From positions 33,734-97,733 of the forward strand of contig NZ_JAEFCD010000017.1 in the NCBI RefSeq assembly GCF_016405965.1: a DNA stretch of 64,000 bases. The letters run 5' to 3'. Numbering within the stretch: the first letter of the stretch is position 1; every line of letters starts with the position of its first letter. A program made the translations under genes and the position numbers. The notes under the pieces are model-generated. The model was not told the origin of the DNA and did not search any database. It saw only the letters and a program-made list of their open reading frames with translations. This document shows, piece by piece, positions 16,882 through 24,883 of the stretch. Source of the DNA: Alteromonas sp. IB21. Lineage in GTDB: Bacteria; Pseudomonadota; Gammaproteobacteria; Enterobacterales; Alteromonadaceae.

Positions 16882-18058
16882 AGTACACCCCCGTAAACGT
16901 TTGATTTAGATGGATTGAATGAATATGTTCGCCATACGCATTAAAGCCTGCAACCTTGTATTTTTGCTGTAGGCGTTTTATCTCGTGGTCGTTTTTACCT
17001 TGTTGAATTTCAAGCCTTCGTAAGAAACAGTCGCAGGCATAGACGAACTCGGGCTCGCCAAGCTCTGTTCGCAATTTATCCAACTTGGTCTCTAATGCTT
17101 CAATACAATCGCCTAGCTGAATAAAGGTGAGAATAATGCCAATATCAACTGCGCAATAAAACGTAATAGCATTAGTAACTGGGTCTACTTTCTGAATTGA
17201 GCGAATAAAGTATTTTCCGCCCACCAATACCGCTAAAGGGAAAAGCGAAAACACGTCCGGCGTTAAGTCTTTTGCTTTCATTCCTAGCAGACTGGCGTAA
17301 TATTGTGCCGCCGGCTCACCGTTAATCTCATACACGGTTCGCGACTCAGGGTCTGCATGGGTAACCACAAGCTTCGACACCGGTGAATTAATGTGATCGA
17401 TTGAGAAAACTGTAAAGGGTTTCCCCGTGCCAACAAGCAATAATACAGCGGCGTCTCGGTGAAACGCGCCATCATAAAATACATAGGTAGCTTCTAACTT
17501 TAAATCGTCCCCAGCGCTGCCGCCTAAGTGCGGAATGTTGCCAAATGCAGTAGCAAAGGTTTCTAGAAAATGTTCTTCATGGCGGGTTAGTCCATCTAGC
17601 ACAGAAATAACGAAGTGCTGTTCATTATCGTAACGGCGTTCTCGTCCTTTCAACGCTCTGCGCAAACCGCTGGCAATATCATGGGCTTCATCGAAATTCA
17701 CCTCACCCAAATTAGCCACCATCGCAGTGGCGATGGAAAACTCGTTTTTCAAAAACGCGACGGCCAAAAGTTTTTCTGTTCCGTAGCCATTTTTATTAAA
17801 CTCACCCGCACTGGTGCAGCCAACAATGTTCACGTGTGGAAAACGTGCGGTGATTTCCTGTGCTACGGTATCTAAGTCAAACAGCGTGCTGGTATGAAAG
17901 AGCAGTAGCTCTATTTCTTCACAATGCACTTGGGCCAAGATCTCATTGGCTACATCGCGACAGGCTTCTTTAGCGCCATAAAAATCAGCTTCATTATCAC
18001 TATCAACATTGCTTTTCGCTGGTTGACTAAGTGCGGACAGGATTGAGGTTTTTGACAC
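16868..18058 (-). CDS. nosP: FIST domain protein, NosP-like sensor
   Basis: A 396-residue soluble protein with FIST N (about 50-240) and FIST C (about 245-375) domains. Recognisable segments are IVGCTSAGEF near residue 80, the GGSAGDDLKL segment, and the C-terminal FSLFPLAV...YFIRS stretch. FIST proteins sense small ligands. The Pseudomonas NosP subgroup binds haem and nitric oxide and controls the neighbouring NahK-type kinase. The GTG start at 18058 lies 32 bp inside the NosR-like gene, and the 3' end overlaps the kinase gene, so all are translationally coupled. Assignment as NosP rests on the neighbour. I cannot point to the haem ligand with certainty. Confidence 0.8.
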   Translation of the reverse strand: MSKTSILSALSQPAKSNVDSDNEADFYGAKEACRDVANEILAQVHCEEIELLLFHTSTLFDLDTVAQEITARFPHVNIVGCTSAGEFNKNGYGTEKLLAVAFLKNEFSIATAMVANLGEVNFDEAHDIASGLRRALKGRERRYDNEQHFVISVLDGLTRHEEHFLETFATAFGNIPHLGGSAGDDLKLEATYVFYDGAFHRDAAVLLLVGTGKPFTVFSIDHINSPVSKLVVTHADPESRTVYEINGEPAAQYYASLLGMKAKDLTPDVFSLFPLAVLVGGKYFIRSIQKVDPVTNAITFYCAVDIGIILTFIQLGDCIEALETKLDKLRTELGEPEFVYACDCFLRRLEIQQGKNDHEIKRLQQKYKVAGFNAYGEHIHSIHLNQTFTGVYFAAQ

Positions 18059-20141
18059 GCGTTGGCACCTTTTTCTTTTTATATTTATCGATTTTGCACA
18101 AGTCAGGGTTATCTAACGTAACCACACACTCAAGGCACTGAATACATTCAGCATAGTCAATGCTGCCGTCTTGTTCTATAGCATCAATACCACATTTCTT
18201 TTGTTTGCACAGCTGACACGGATTACCACAGGCGTCTTTACGTGTGAGCAACTTAACTAAAGGGAAACGACCCAGAATGGCAAGCCCCGCTCCCAAAGGG
18301 CATAAATAGCGGCAGTAGACTTTATGAATTTTTAAGCTGAGTAACAGCAATAAAGCCGAATACAGTACAAAGGGCCAATATCGAACGAAATGTAAGGTTA
18401 TAGACGTTTTAAAAGGCTCTATCTCAGCGAGCTGCTCCGCAAGGTTTAGCGAGTAGAATGAGCACGCAACTAGGCCTATCAGCAACACATATTTAATTTT
18501 TTGCGCCCGTTTGTGGTGCTGATGCTTAATTCTCATTTGTTTTATCCTGAGCTTTTCAGCCAGTATTCCCATCATTTCCTGGAGTGCGCCGAAGGGGCAA
18601 AGCCAACCACAAAATAGTCCCCGCCCTACGATAAATAGCGAGACAAATACAAAGCACCACAAAATAAAAATAACCGGATCGAGAAGATATACCTCTAACG
18701 AGAAGCCATCGACAATATCCAGTAGCAGCGTGTATATGTTGACAACCGACAGTTGCCCTTGGGCGTAAAAACCAATAAAAAACAGTACGAACACAAGGGA
18801 TAATGCCCGTACTGTGTGCACAAACTTCGTGTAAGGCGTAAGCCTTTGTTGGAATGCAAAAAACAACGACAGCGCCACAAGATAAACAACGGTGATGCTT
18901 ATCACTAAGGTTCTGTCCCCCCAAATTTTCTGCCACAACGGAATGGGCTTCGCTAACTGAGCCTCAGGGTTTTCCATAAACAGTTCACTAGGCAGCGTCA
19001 CTTTCAAAGGGAACAGGTGCTCATCTTGCTCGAAGAAACTTGGCTTAAACGGCACACTGATCGCGAGTTCCATTTCTTGATCAAGTGACAACCCGCCCTT
19101 CGACTTTACTCGTAGTACTTTAATCTCATTGTAGTCGGGCAATGTCTGTGAAAATGCAGGGTCATAGAAGCTATAAAAATCGATATCGCGGATAGCTGTG
19201 GGAAAACCGCCTTGTGATACCCGTAAATGCTCAGGTGTGGTCTGGGGAACAAACTCATCGCTAACAAAGCTGAAGCCTTTTGTATTCAACACCAACAGTG
19301 CCATTTCACCCGGATTTAAATTTTCTTGCAATCTCGCATACTCATCCTTATCGAGTAGATTTTTCCCCACGATGGGAAGGCTCAAGAACGCATAGTAATG
19401 CTCGGCAACAAGATCACCGTCAAGAGCAAGCTCGCTTTGAATGTCGTCAACCGCACGAATAACTTCTTTCGGCAGGCCTTTTGTATCTTCTCTGGTAATC
19501 TGGTGCTTTTGGACGTAGCCCTTATCCACCAGCTCGCTAAAAGAGAGAGGCTCGTAAAACTCTGGGTTGATTATATTGTTGCTAGGCGCAACAAACCCAT
19601 CGAGCTTGGCTCTGGCAACCGCTAATGCAGACGTCACGATAGTGTCGTTGATGACCAGCACTGATACGGTGGCTTTCGTAACCCCGTCAAAGTAGGTAGC
19701 GTCTTTACCTACATTGCTTTTTCCACCAATGATAAAACGCTCTTTGATACTATGCCCTTGATATTGGGCAACGAAATCGAACATGGATTTCTCGCCGAGC
19801 CCGTGCAAAAAAATAGGTTCGCTGTGCTGCTTGACGAAAAGATCAATGAAGTTACCTTGGGGGTCTAACCCTATCACTACGTTAACGGGTTTACCTGAAA
19901 AGCCAATGAAGTCCACAAAGTCATTCGACTCAAAAACGTATCCGAGTAGCTGCTGAAGCTGATAGACCGGGGTTACCTTGATGTCAGTGTGCATTTCTCC
20001 CACGCGTGTAGCGTTGGGAAATATTTTGTTAATGTTTTCTGGAATGTCTGTGGCGTCAGATTGCGCCAACACATTGGTACTGAGAAACAGCAAGAAAATG
20101 ATTGAGGTAAATGCGATGCGCATAAAGGTAGCGGGCGGCAA
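18027..20141 (-). CDS. NosR/NirI-like membrane flavo-iron-sulfur protein
   Basis: A 704-residue protein with a signal sequence (M7-RIAFTSIIF, then cleavage near VLA-QS) and a periplasmic FMN-binding domain (about 50-190). The flavinylation motif reads DGVTKATVS, with Thr158 where the usual S-G-A-T threonine stands but Lys in place of Gly. About six membrane helices follow (from about 410). Two NapH-type CxxxCP motifs (CGWLCP, CRYLCP) and a C-terminal 2[4Fe-4S] ferredoxin region (CGNPCQLCKQKKC and CIQCLEC) complete it. NosR-type proteins move electrons across the membrane to periplasmic reductases. No nos genes are visible; it sits between exaC and the NosP-like sensor. A role in electron flow with aldehyde oxidation or in sensing is inference. 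Confidence 0.82.
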   Translation of the reverse strand: MPPATFMRIAFTSIIFLLFLSTNVLAQSDATDIPENINKIFPNATRVGEMHTDIKVTPVYQLQQLLGYVFESNDFVDFIGFSGKPVNVVIGLDPQGNFIDLFVKQHSEPIFLHGLGEKSMFDFVAQYQGHSIKERFIIGGKSNVGKDATYFDGVTKATVSVLVINDTIVTSALAVARAKLDGFVAPSNNIINPEFYEPLSFSELVDKGYVQKHQITREDTKGLPKEVIRAVDDIQSELALDGDLVAEHYYAFLSLPIVGKNLLDKDEYARLQENLNPGEMALLVLNTKGFSFVSDEFVPQTTPEHLRVSQGGFPTAIRDIDFYSFYDPAFSQTLPDYNEIKVLRVKSKGGLSLDQEMELAISVPFKPSFFEQDEHLFPLKVTLPSELFMENPEAQLAKPIPLWQKIWGDRTLVISITVVYLVALSLFFAFQQRLTPYTKFVHTVRALSLVFVLFFIGFYAQGQLSVVNIYTLLLDIVDGFSLEVYLLDPVIFILWCFVFVSLFIVGRGLFCGWLCPFGALQEMMGILAEKLRIKQMRIKHQHHKRAQKIKYVLLIGLVACSFYSLNLAEQLAEIEPFKTSITLHFVRYWPFVLYSALLLLLSLKIHKVYCRYLCPLGAGLAILGRFPLVKLLTRKDACGNPCQLCKQKKCGIDAIEQDGSIDYAECIQCLECVVTLDNPDLCKIDKYKKKKVPTRVKNLNPVRT

Positions 20142-20153
20142 TGAGTGCCGCCC
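20133..20153 (-). promoter_or_regulatory. Hairpin over the ribosome-binding site of the NosR-like gene
   Basis: On the minus strand GGGCGGCA (20153-20146) pairs with TGCCGCCC (20140-20133) around a 5-base loop. It follows the aldehyde dehydrogenase stop and covers the AAGGGG Shine-Dalgarno region and the first codons. No T-run follows, so translation control or mRNA stability is more likely than termination. Confidence 0.45.
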
Positions 20154-20162
20154 CTTGACTAC

Positions 20163-21680
20163 TTAGAAGAAACCAAGCGGATTGATGTCATAACTTACCA
20201 ATAGGTTCTTTGTCTGCTGGTAATGATCGAGCATCATCTTGTGGGTTTCGCGGCCAATGCCAGACTTCTTGTAACCACCAAACGCGGCATGCGCTGGATA
20301 AAGATGGTAACAGTTAGTCCATACTCGGCCTGCCTCAATTGCTCTACCTACGCGGAATGCCACATTAGCATCCCGACTCCACACACCGGCGCCAAGTCCG
20401 AAGCTTGTGTTGTTGGCAATTTCGATTGCCTCTTCTTCGGTTTTGAAGGTTTGGACAGCGATAACAGGGCCAAAAATCTCTTCTTGGAAAACACGCATGT
20501 GGTTTTCACCCTTCAAGATAGTCGGCTGAATGTAGTAGCCTCCATCGAAGCCAGGTAGCTGCTCTTTCTCACCACCGGTGACAACTTGCGCACCTTCAGA
20601 CTTACCGATATCGATGTACTTAAGGATTTTTTCAAACTGCTCGTTAGACGCTTGCGCGCCAACCATGGTTTCTGTGTCTAGTGGGTTACCGCGTTTGATC
20701 TTCTGAATTTTCTCCAACACTTTTTCCATGAAAGCATCGTAAATGTCTTCTTGAATAATCGCTCGGGAAGGACACGTACATACTTCGCCTTGGTTGAAGT
20801 AACCAAGCACTAAACCTTCCGCACACTTATCGATAAACTCTGGTTCGTGGTCCATTATGTCTGCGAAGAATAAGTTTGGCGACTTGCCGCCAAGCTCCAC
20901 CGTTGATGGAATAAGATTTTCCGCAGCACAGCGAAGGATATGTCCGCCAACAGGCGTGGAGCCAGTAAATGCAATTTTTGCAATTCGAGTGCTGGTAGCA
21001 AGGGCTTGTCCCGCTTCTGCGCCAAACCCGTTAACAATATTGAGTACACCAGGTGGCAGTAAATCCTGAATGAGCTCTGCAAACAATAAAATAGATACCG
21101 GCGTTTGTTCAGCAGGCTTCAGCACCACTACGTTACCGGTAACAAGTGCTGGAGCAAGTTTCCATGCCGCCATAAGTAACGGAAAGTTCCATGGGATGAT
21201 TTGACCAACCACACCGTAAGGTTCATGGAAGTGATACGCCACCGTATTTTTATCAATTTCGCCAATAGTGCCTTCTTGGCTGCGAATACAGCCAGCGTAG
21301 TAACGGAAGTGGTCGGCGCAAAGAGGGATGTCTGCATTTAGGGTTTCACGAACGGCCTTACCGTTATCCCAAGTTTCTGCTACGGCTAGTAGCTCTAAGT
21401 TTTCTTCAATGCGGTCAGCAATTTTGAGAAGAATATTCGAGCGCTCGGCTACTGATTTATCTGCCCAGCCTTTCTTTGCAGCATGAGCAGCATCTAGCGC
21501 AAGCTCTATGTCTTCTGACGTTGAACGTGGAATTTGCGCGATGTCACTGCCGTCAACTGGAGATGTTGCAGTGAAGTACTCACCTTTAACCGGTGCTACC
21601 CATTCGCCATTGATAAAATTACCGTAGCTTTCTTTAAAGCTTACGACCGAACCTTCACTACCTGGCTTTGCATAAATCAT
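20163..21680 (-). CDS. exaC: NAD-dependent aldehyde dehydrogenase, ExaC-like
   Basis: A 505-residue ALDH superfamily enzyme. Catalytic residues can be seen: Asn165 in IPWNFP, Lys188 in VLKPAEQ, Glu262 in ELGGKSPN and the nucleophile Cys301 in FNQGEVCTC. The sequence resembles P. aeruginosa ExaC and related acetaldehyde dehydrogenases, which oxidise the aldehyde made by the PQQ-alcohol dehydrogenase to the acid. It heads a minus-strand operon with the NosR-like gene (21 bp away), the FIST gene and the hybrid kinase. A CCTAC...GGAGG palindrome lies 114 bp upstream, as expected for AgmR/ErbR control. Confidence 0.92.
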   Translation of the reverse strand: MIYAKPGSEGSVVSFKESYGNFINGEWVAPVKGEYFTATSPVDGSDIAQIPRSTSEDIELALDAAHAAKKGWADKSVAERSNILLKIADRIEENLELLAVAETWDNGKAVRETLNADIPLCADHFRYYAGCIRSQEGTIGEIDKNTVAYHFHEPYGVVGQIIPWNFPLLMAAWKLAPALVTGNVVVLKPAEQTPVSILLFAELIQDLLPPGVLNIVNGFGAEAGQALATSTRIAKIAFTGSTPVGGHILRCAAENLIPSTVELGGKSPNLFFADIMDHEPEFIDKCAEGLVLGYFNQGEVCTCPSRAIIQEDIYDAFMEKVLEKIQKIKRGNPLDTETMVGAQASNEQFEKILKYIDIGKSEGAQVVTGGEKEQLPGFDGGYYIQPTILKGENHMRVFQEEIFGPVIAVQTFKTEEEAIEIANNTSFGLGAGVWSRDANVAFRVGRAIEAGRVWTNCYHLYPAHAAFGGYKKSGIGRETHKMMLDHYQQTKNLLVSYDINPLGFF

Positions 21681-21794
21681 AAGAAATACCTTTTGATAAC
21701 GTTGCGCGTACCACGCGCAGTAACTTGGTTTGTTGTGTAGTTTGATAATGGTACTTTTACGCGTTGCCTACCATGATGCGATAGACCGATTTGA

Positions 21795-21810
21795 CTCCTA
21801 CTTTAGGAGG
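21795..21810. promoter_or_regulatory. Palindrome upstream of exaC (putative island operator)
   Basis: CTCCTA (21795-21800) and TAGGAG (21804-21809) are inverted around CTT. The 14-mer CCTACTTTAGGAGG (21797-21810) differs from the pqqA core CCTCCCTTAGGAGG at two positions. It lies 12 bp beyond the response-regulator stop and 114 bp before exaC. Confidence 0.6.
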
Positions 21811-21822
21811 GGAAACCTATGG

Positions 21823-22500
21823 CTATTTCTCACCATTCTCGACGAATGACACAGATTCAGATAAAGAAAGTTCTGTATCGCCGATATAACCGTGCTTGGC
21901 GGCAATGGCAGAAAACTGGGAAGGCACAGCATCAAGTTTACGCTTAATCACCGTAAGCGCATTAGACACAGTTTTAGCAGATAGCCCTAGCTCTTCAGCG
22001 ATACCCAAACGAGATTTATTCGTCGCTATCGCAATAAAAATCTCAAACTCGCGCTTAGTCAATTTGGTTGCAATGTCGACATTCGTGTCGAGAAGTTGAT
22101 TGGCTAAATTTACCGCCAGCCCGCGTTCGATATACTTCTGCCCTTTTGAGACTACCTTAATGGCAGAGATCAGTATTTCAGGCGAACTGCTTTTACTGAT
22201 GTACCCCATGGCACCTGTTTGCATGGCACGATGAAGGATGACACTGTCTTCGAACATACTAAAAAAGATGATTTTTAACTCTGGATGGTGCTTTAAAAAT
22301 ATCTTCGCCAGAACAAGGCCGCTTTCATTAGAAAGGTTGATATCGAGAATTAGGATCTCAATGTCACTACTTGCCAATAAGCGATGCGTTTGCGCGCCGT
22401 TTTCAGCATCAAAAATACGGCAATCTGGCATCATGGCATTTAGCAATGCTCTGTAGCCCTCGCGCACCACAGCGTGGTCGTCGACAATAAGAATATTCAC
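21823..22500 (-). CDS. LuxR/NarL-type response regulator
   Basis: A 225-residue protein: receiver domain with Asp8/Asp9 and phospho-acceptor Asp53 in LILDINLS, then a LuxR HTH (about 145-205, LTKREFEIF...LSAKTVSNALTVIKRKL). Its ATG overlaps the stop of the sensor kinase by 4 bp (ATGA), making a cognate pair. Its place before exaC resembles the EraSR (ExaDE) pair that activates alcohol-oxidation genes in Pseudomonas, but similarity at the sequence level cannot be judged here. It is the second candidate for binding the shared palindrome. Confidence 0.85.
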   Translation of the reverse strand: MNILIVDDHAVVREGYRALLNAMMPDCRIFDAENGAQTHRLLASSDIEILILDINLSNESGLVLAKIFLKHHPELKIIFFSMFEDSVILHRAMQTGAMGYISKSSSPEILISAIKVVSKGQKYIERGLAVNLANQLLDTNVDIATKLTKREFEIFIAIATNKSRLGIAEELGLSAKTVSNALTVIKRKLDAVPSQFSAIAAKHGYIGDTELSLSESVSFVENGEK

Positions 22501-23756
22501 GCGGCATTACCCCCTAAGACTAGCGACGGCTGTTTAAGTGCTAGTTGCAACGATACGGTAACACCACTGCCCGTTGGCGATGTTACGCTGCAGCTCGCCC
22601 CTATGCATCGCGCCCGACTGCGCATTGAAGACATGCCAATATTTTCTACGATGTGCCGCCCTAACCCCCGCCCGTTGTCTTTCACTACAACCGAAACACG
22701 ATGAATATCCCCATCAATTTGCACACTGACTTGGGTGGCTTTAGCGTGCTTAACAACATTGTTAATGGCTTCTTGGACAAAACGATAAAGATGGATATCT
22801 CGCTCGTTATCCTGCTGGTAACGTTTAAGGTTAATTGACACGTCCCACTGCGTATCAGGTTGTGCCACTTCTTGTTCGTATACCAGTCGCTCAAGCGACG
22901 CCTGTAGCGATACTCTGTCCAAAACGAGAGGGTGAAGGTGAGCAGTAAGCTTTCTAATTGCATCGCTTATTTGATGTGACATCACCTGCACTTTTTGCGC
23001 AGAAAGCTCTACCACAGCGCGTTCTCTCGCATTCACTAAAATATACGCGTGTGCCTTTATGGTTGTCAGCAATTGCCCCACATTATCGTGAAGTTCTCTG
23101 GCTAAATAACTGCGTTCTTGCTCTTGTAGTAGCGCTAACTGCTTATCAATTTTAATGAGCTGCTTCTCTTTTGATTTAAGCGCATTTTGCAGGTGCTTAA
23201 ATTGGTCTAACACCCTGTTCATTTCGGTGATATCGGAGTGTGGCAAGGGCTGTGCGTCTTTTCCCTTCCTTAACTCAGACAACGCTTCTGCAAGCTGATT
23301 TAGCGGCACCAACCGCTGTCTAATCGCCACTTTTAACGTAAACAGAAGCAGAACGAAGGTCGCAAAAAACAGTCCCGCCACTAAGGCAAAGAAAGTGAGA
23401 TTCTGTGTGAGCTCAGTAGTATCGAAAGGCGTAACGATAAGATACTGATTTTCCTGAATTGGGATGATAACTGGTGCCAGCGCATTGCGTTCAGTCGTCG
23501 ACATCACTGAAGGCTGCTCTGCCTGAAGACGGCCCGTGAAATAATGGGCAGATAAGTGAGGACTAGGCTCTACAATTGCTTCGATATCAGCGACAGGGAT
23601 ATTGAGGTTTACCATTTCACGCACTTGATTGAGCGCGCCCGTCATCTCTTCCTCAATATTATTTTGTATGTGGAAGTAAACCAGATAGCTAAACATCAAA
23701 AAGCAGCTAATGAAAACGGCCACTATCGCTGTAGATATTTTTGTAAAACCCGACAT
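22497..23756 (-). CDS. Membrane sensor histidine kinase (HisKA_3 family)
   Basis: A 419-residue kinase with membrane segments at about 8-30 and 121-143 around a small periplasmic domain of about 90 residues. A HAMP linker (about 144-195) leads to a HisKA_3 dimerisation domain with His223 in ARELHDNVGQLL, then a HATPase with DNGRGLG and SPTGSGVTV. This is the NarX/DegS-type architecture that partners LuxR-type regulators such as the overlapping downstream gene. Pseudomonas EraS is described as soluble, so this membrane form would sense a periplasmic cue if it has the same role. A CCTACC-AA-GGTAGG palindrome lies 83 bp upstream. Confidence 0.87.
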   Translation of the reverse strand: MSGFTKISTAIVAVFISCFLMFSYLVYFHIQNNIEEEMTGALNQVREMVNLNIPVADIEAIVEPSPHLSAHYFTGRLQAEQPSVMSTTERNALAPVIIPIQENQYLIVTPFDTTELTQNLTFFALVAGLFFATFVLLLFTLKVAIRQRLVPLNQLAEALSELRKGKDAQPLPHSDITEMNRVLDQFKHLQNALKSKEKQLIKIDKQLALLQEQERSYLARELHDNVGQLLTTIKAHAYILVNARERAVVELSAQKVQVMSHQISDAIRKLTAHLHPLVLDRVSLQASLERLVYEQEVAQPDTQWDVSINLKRYQQDNERDIHLYRFVQEAINNVVKHAKATQVSVQIDGDIHRVSVVVKDNGRGLGRHIVENIGMSSMRSRARCIGASCSVTSPTGSGVTVSLQLALKQPSLVLGGNAA

Positions 23757-23839
23757 AAGCGCCCCTGCAAGCCTTTTATTACAGGGTTATGCTATACAGA
23801 CTGCCTTAAAAAACACATCCTGCAATAGGGGCGAATTTA

Positions 23840-23855
23840 TCCTACCAAGGTAGGA
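23840..23855. promoter_or_regulatory. Perfect palindrome upstream of the sensor-kinase gene
   Basis: TCCTACC (23840-23846) and GGTAGGA (23849-23855) are perfectly inverted around AA. It lies 83 bp before the kinase ATG. The half-site CCTAC is shared with the exaC site. TAC...GTA spacing is of the kind bound by NarL/LuxR-type regulators. Confidence 0.55.
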
Positions 23856-23900
23856 GCAAAGACCGCTTAAACAGGTAAACATAGGGCTTAGTTGGTTCGA

Positions 23901-24785
23901 CTAATCAATAAACCGAGACTGGTGCCGCTCGACATTTTCTCGAAGCCACTGCGTGAACACTTGGAAGCGAGCTTGAGAGTGGGTTTCCTTATGCGTTGCC
24001 AACCAAAACGTGCGCTTAATATGAATCTCGTTTTCAATGAGTCGAACTAAGCCTAGCTGAGTTTCAGCCATAAATTTAGGTAAAATGCCAACGCCCGCGC
24101 CATTAACAAGCATTTGATACTGCGCGTTAATACTGGTGCTGCGAAGGGCACTTAACTGCGACAGAGCGGTCTCTTCTATGAACTTTAACTGCGGAGCGTA
24201 CACCAGATCGGGCACATAACTCACTAAATTGAATGAGGTAAGATCTGTTAATGTTCGCGGTATATTCTCGTTGATAAGGGACTGATGGGTATAAAGATAA
24301 AGATGATAGTCCGTCAGCTTTTGTGTAACCAACAAGCCTCTACTGGGCTTCTCCAACAAAATAGCCATATCGGCTTCACGTTTGTTTAGGTTTAAAAAGC
24401 CGCTGGTGGCCACAAGCTCAATACTTATGCCCGGATACCGCTTTTTAAAATCCGGTAGTAAAGGCGCTAAAAACCAGCTACCAAACCCTTCTGAAACGCT
24501 TACTCGAATAGTACCAGCTAAGTGTGAACGCTCATCGCCCAGTTCATTTTGCGCTTCTAAAAAATAATGTTCGGCTTTCTCAATATACGTGACCAACTCA
24601 CTGCCATGCGTGGTAAGTACATAGCCTTTTTTGGTTAGCTCGAATAATTTACAGTTTAAAGAGTCTTCCAGCTTTTTTACACGACGAATGAGCGTTGTAG
24701 GATCTACCTTCAGCCCCTTAGCTGCAATATCTACCCGCCCATTTCTTGCCAAACCAAGAAACAAACGCATGTCATCCCAATTCAT
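23901..24785 (-). CDS. LysR-family transcriptional regulator divergent from mmsA
   Basis: A 294-residue regulator with an N-terminal winged HTH (about 1-60: MNWDDMRLFLGLARNGRV, then A-KGLKVDPTTLIRRVKKLE) and a periplasmic-binding-protein-like effector domain (about 90-290). The opening WDDMRLFL belongs to the subgroup of LysR proteins that often acts beside dehydrogenase genes. It is transcribed away from mmsA with 98 bp between the start codons, so it is the likely regulator of mmsAB. The inducer is unknown. Confidence 0.87.
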   Translation of the reverse strand: MNWDDMRLFLGLARNGRVDIAAKGLKVDPTTLIRRVKKLEDSLNCKLFELTKKGYVLTTHGSELVTYIEKAEHYFLEAQNELGDERSHLAGTIRVSVSEGFGSWFLAPLLPDFKKRYPGISIELVATSGFLNLNKREADMAILLEKPSRGLLVTQKLTDYHLYLYTHQSLINENIPRTLTDLTSFNLVSYVPDLVYAPQLKFIEETALSQLSALRSTSINAQYQMLVNGAGVGILPKFMAETQLGLVRLIENEIHIKRTFWLATHKETHSQARFQVFTQWLRENVERHQSRFID

Positions 24786-24883
24786 CTAAACACCTGCATT
24801 TTTACAGCACAATCCTGCAAGTATATGTATTGCTATTGCAAACACAAGGTTTCAATATTGTTAAAAATTACAGGAGCCAGATC

